The position numbers and the translations under genes were made by a program. The notes beneath the pieces were generated by a model. That model did no database searches, was not told the DNA's origin, and worked only from the letters and a program-made list of their open reading frames with translations. Below are positions 5,019-5,243 of a stretch of DNA of 5,243 bases, one piece after another. The stretch's first letter is position 1, and every line of letters begins with the position of its first letter. Source of the stretch: an uncultured Blautia sp. (lineage in GTDB: Bacteria > Bacillota > Clostridia > Lachnospirales > Lachnospiraceae); the NCBI GenBank assembly GCA_900556555.1, contig USPF01000087.1, positions 1-5,243 of the forward strand. The letters run 5' to 3'.

Positions 5019-5243
5019 CTCTTTTACCTCCTGAAATTCTTTTTTATTTGCCCGGACAATAATATGCATAACCATAAACCTTATAGAAATCATCCAGACT
5101 CAGATAATCCCCTGGACCTTTATATTCTATGATATTATGCTTTCGGAAAATCCTTCCGATATTTTTATGAATATTTTGGCTTTTGTCATGTATATTCCAT
5201 TTAAGTAGTGCACTTTTTCCGGGAATTCAGAGCACCTAAATCC
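4857..5243 (-). pseudogene. Decayed PD-(D/E)XK nuclease-like protein (Rpn/transposase-type family), partial at window edge
   Basis: Read on the - strand, the upstream part (about 5222 down to the stop at 5044-5046) encodes NIGRIFRKHNIIEYKGPGDY, then LSLDDFYKVYGYA. The E-x-K of IIEYK (5119-5130) is a typical final motif of the PD-(D/E)XK nuclease fold. The C-terminal part is in another frame (from about 5069 to TAG 4857-4859). It encodes HIIVRANKKEFQEVKEMCEALEEL and ends DKEYQKKLFEEFGL, the kind of tail I recall from these proteins in Lachnospiraceae. The two parts meet near 5065-5085. The family normally has a long block between VYGYA and VRAN, so an internal deletion with a frame change is inferred. 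A TGA interrupts the upstream frame near 5223, and the gene continues beyond the window. Such nucleases act on DNA and are often mobile or multicopy. This copy cannot make the full protein. Confidence 0.75.

Overview
The window looks like a low-to-moderate G+C Gram-positive gut anaerobe, most likely a Lachnospiraceae member (Blautia/Dorea/Roseburia type). The grounds are the codon usage, the Shine-Dalgarno-led starts, the intrinsic terminators with U-tracts, and protein families I recognise from memory as common in that group. No database search was possible.

Layout from left to right. (1) Positions 1-145 hold the C-terminal end of an ABC-F family ATPase on the + strand, closed by a strong intrinsic terminator (162-198). 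(2) Positions 269-801 hold a broken + strand gene. Its N-terminal part lies in one frame and its C-terminal part in another, and a central block of the family seems to be missing. (3) Positions 802-1045 have no gene but carry degenerate pyrimidine-rich repeats and a perfect 11-bp inverted repeat. (4) Positions 1046-1930 (- strand) encode an AraC-family regulator with a cupin sensor domain. (5) Positions 1931-2088 are a compact divergent regulatory region. (6) Positions 2089-3159 and 3195-4805 (+ strand) encode mannonate dehydratase (uxuA) and a long-chain mannonate oxidoreductase/fructuronate reductase (uxuB), closed by a bidirectional terminator (4809-4849). (7) Positions 4857-5243 (- strand, running off the edge) hold a decayed PD-(D/E)XK-type nuclease-like gene with an internal frame break.

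Function. UxuB interconverts D-fructuronate and D-mannonate. UxuA dehydrates D-mannonate to 2-keto-3-deoxy-D-gluconate. Together they form the middle of the D-glucuronate catabolic pathway. The isomerase (uxaC), the KDG kinase and aldolase, and a transporter are not in the window and must be elsewhere if the pathway is complete. The divergent AraC regulator is the obvious candidate controller.

The most interesting signal is in the 158-bp divergent region. Two 17-bp direct repeats (14/17 identical) are spaced exactly 21 bp apart, two helical turns. The right copy abuts the -35 element of a good uxuA promoter (TTGGAA-N17-TATAAT), and the left copy covers the -35 of a candidate araC promoter. 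This is the arrangement expected of an AraC-type activator site. A separate 17-bp inverted repeat (15/17) places nearly the same leader sequence in front of both divergent genes, and a related version precedes uxuB. The two flanking genes on either side of the uronate cassette both appear to be decayed nuclease-like genes with an internal deletion plus a frame change.
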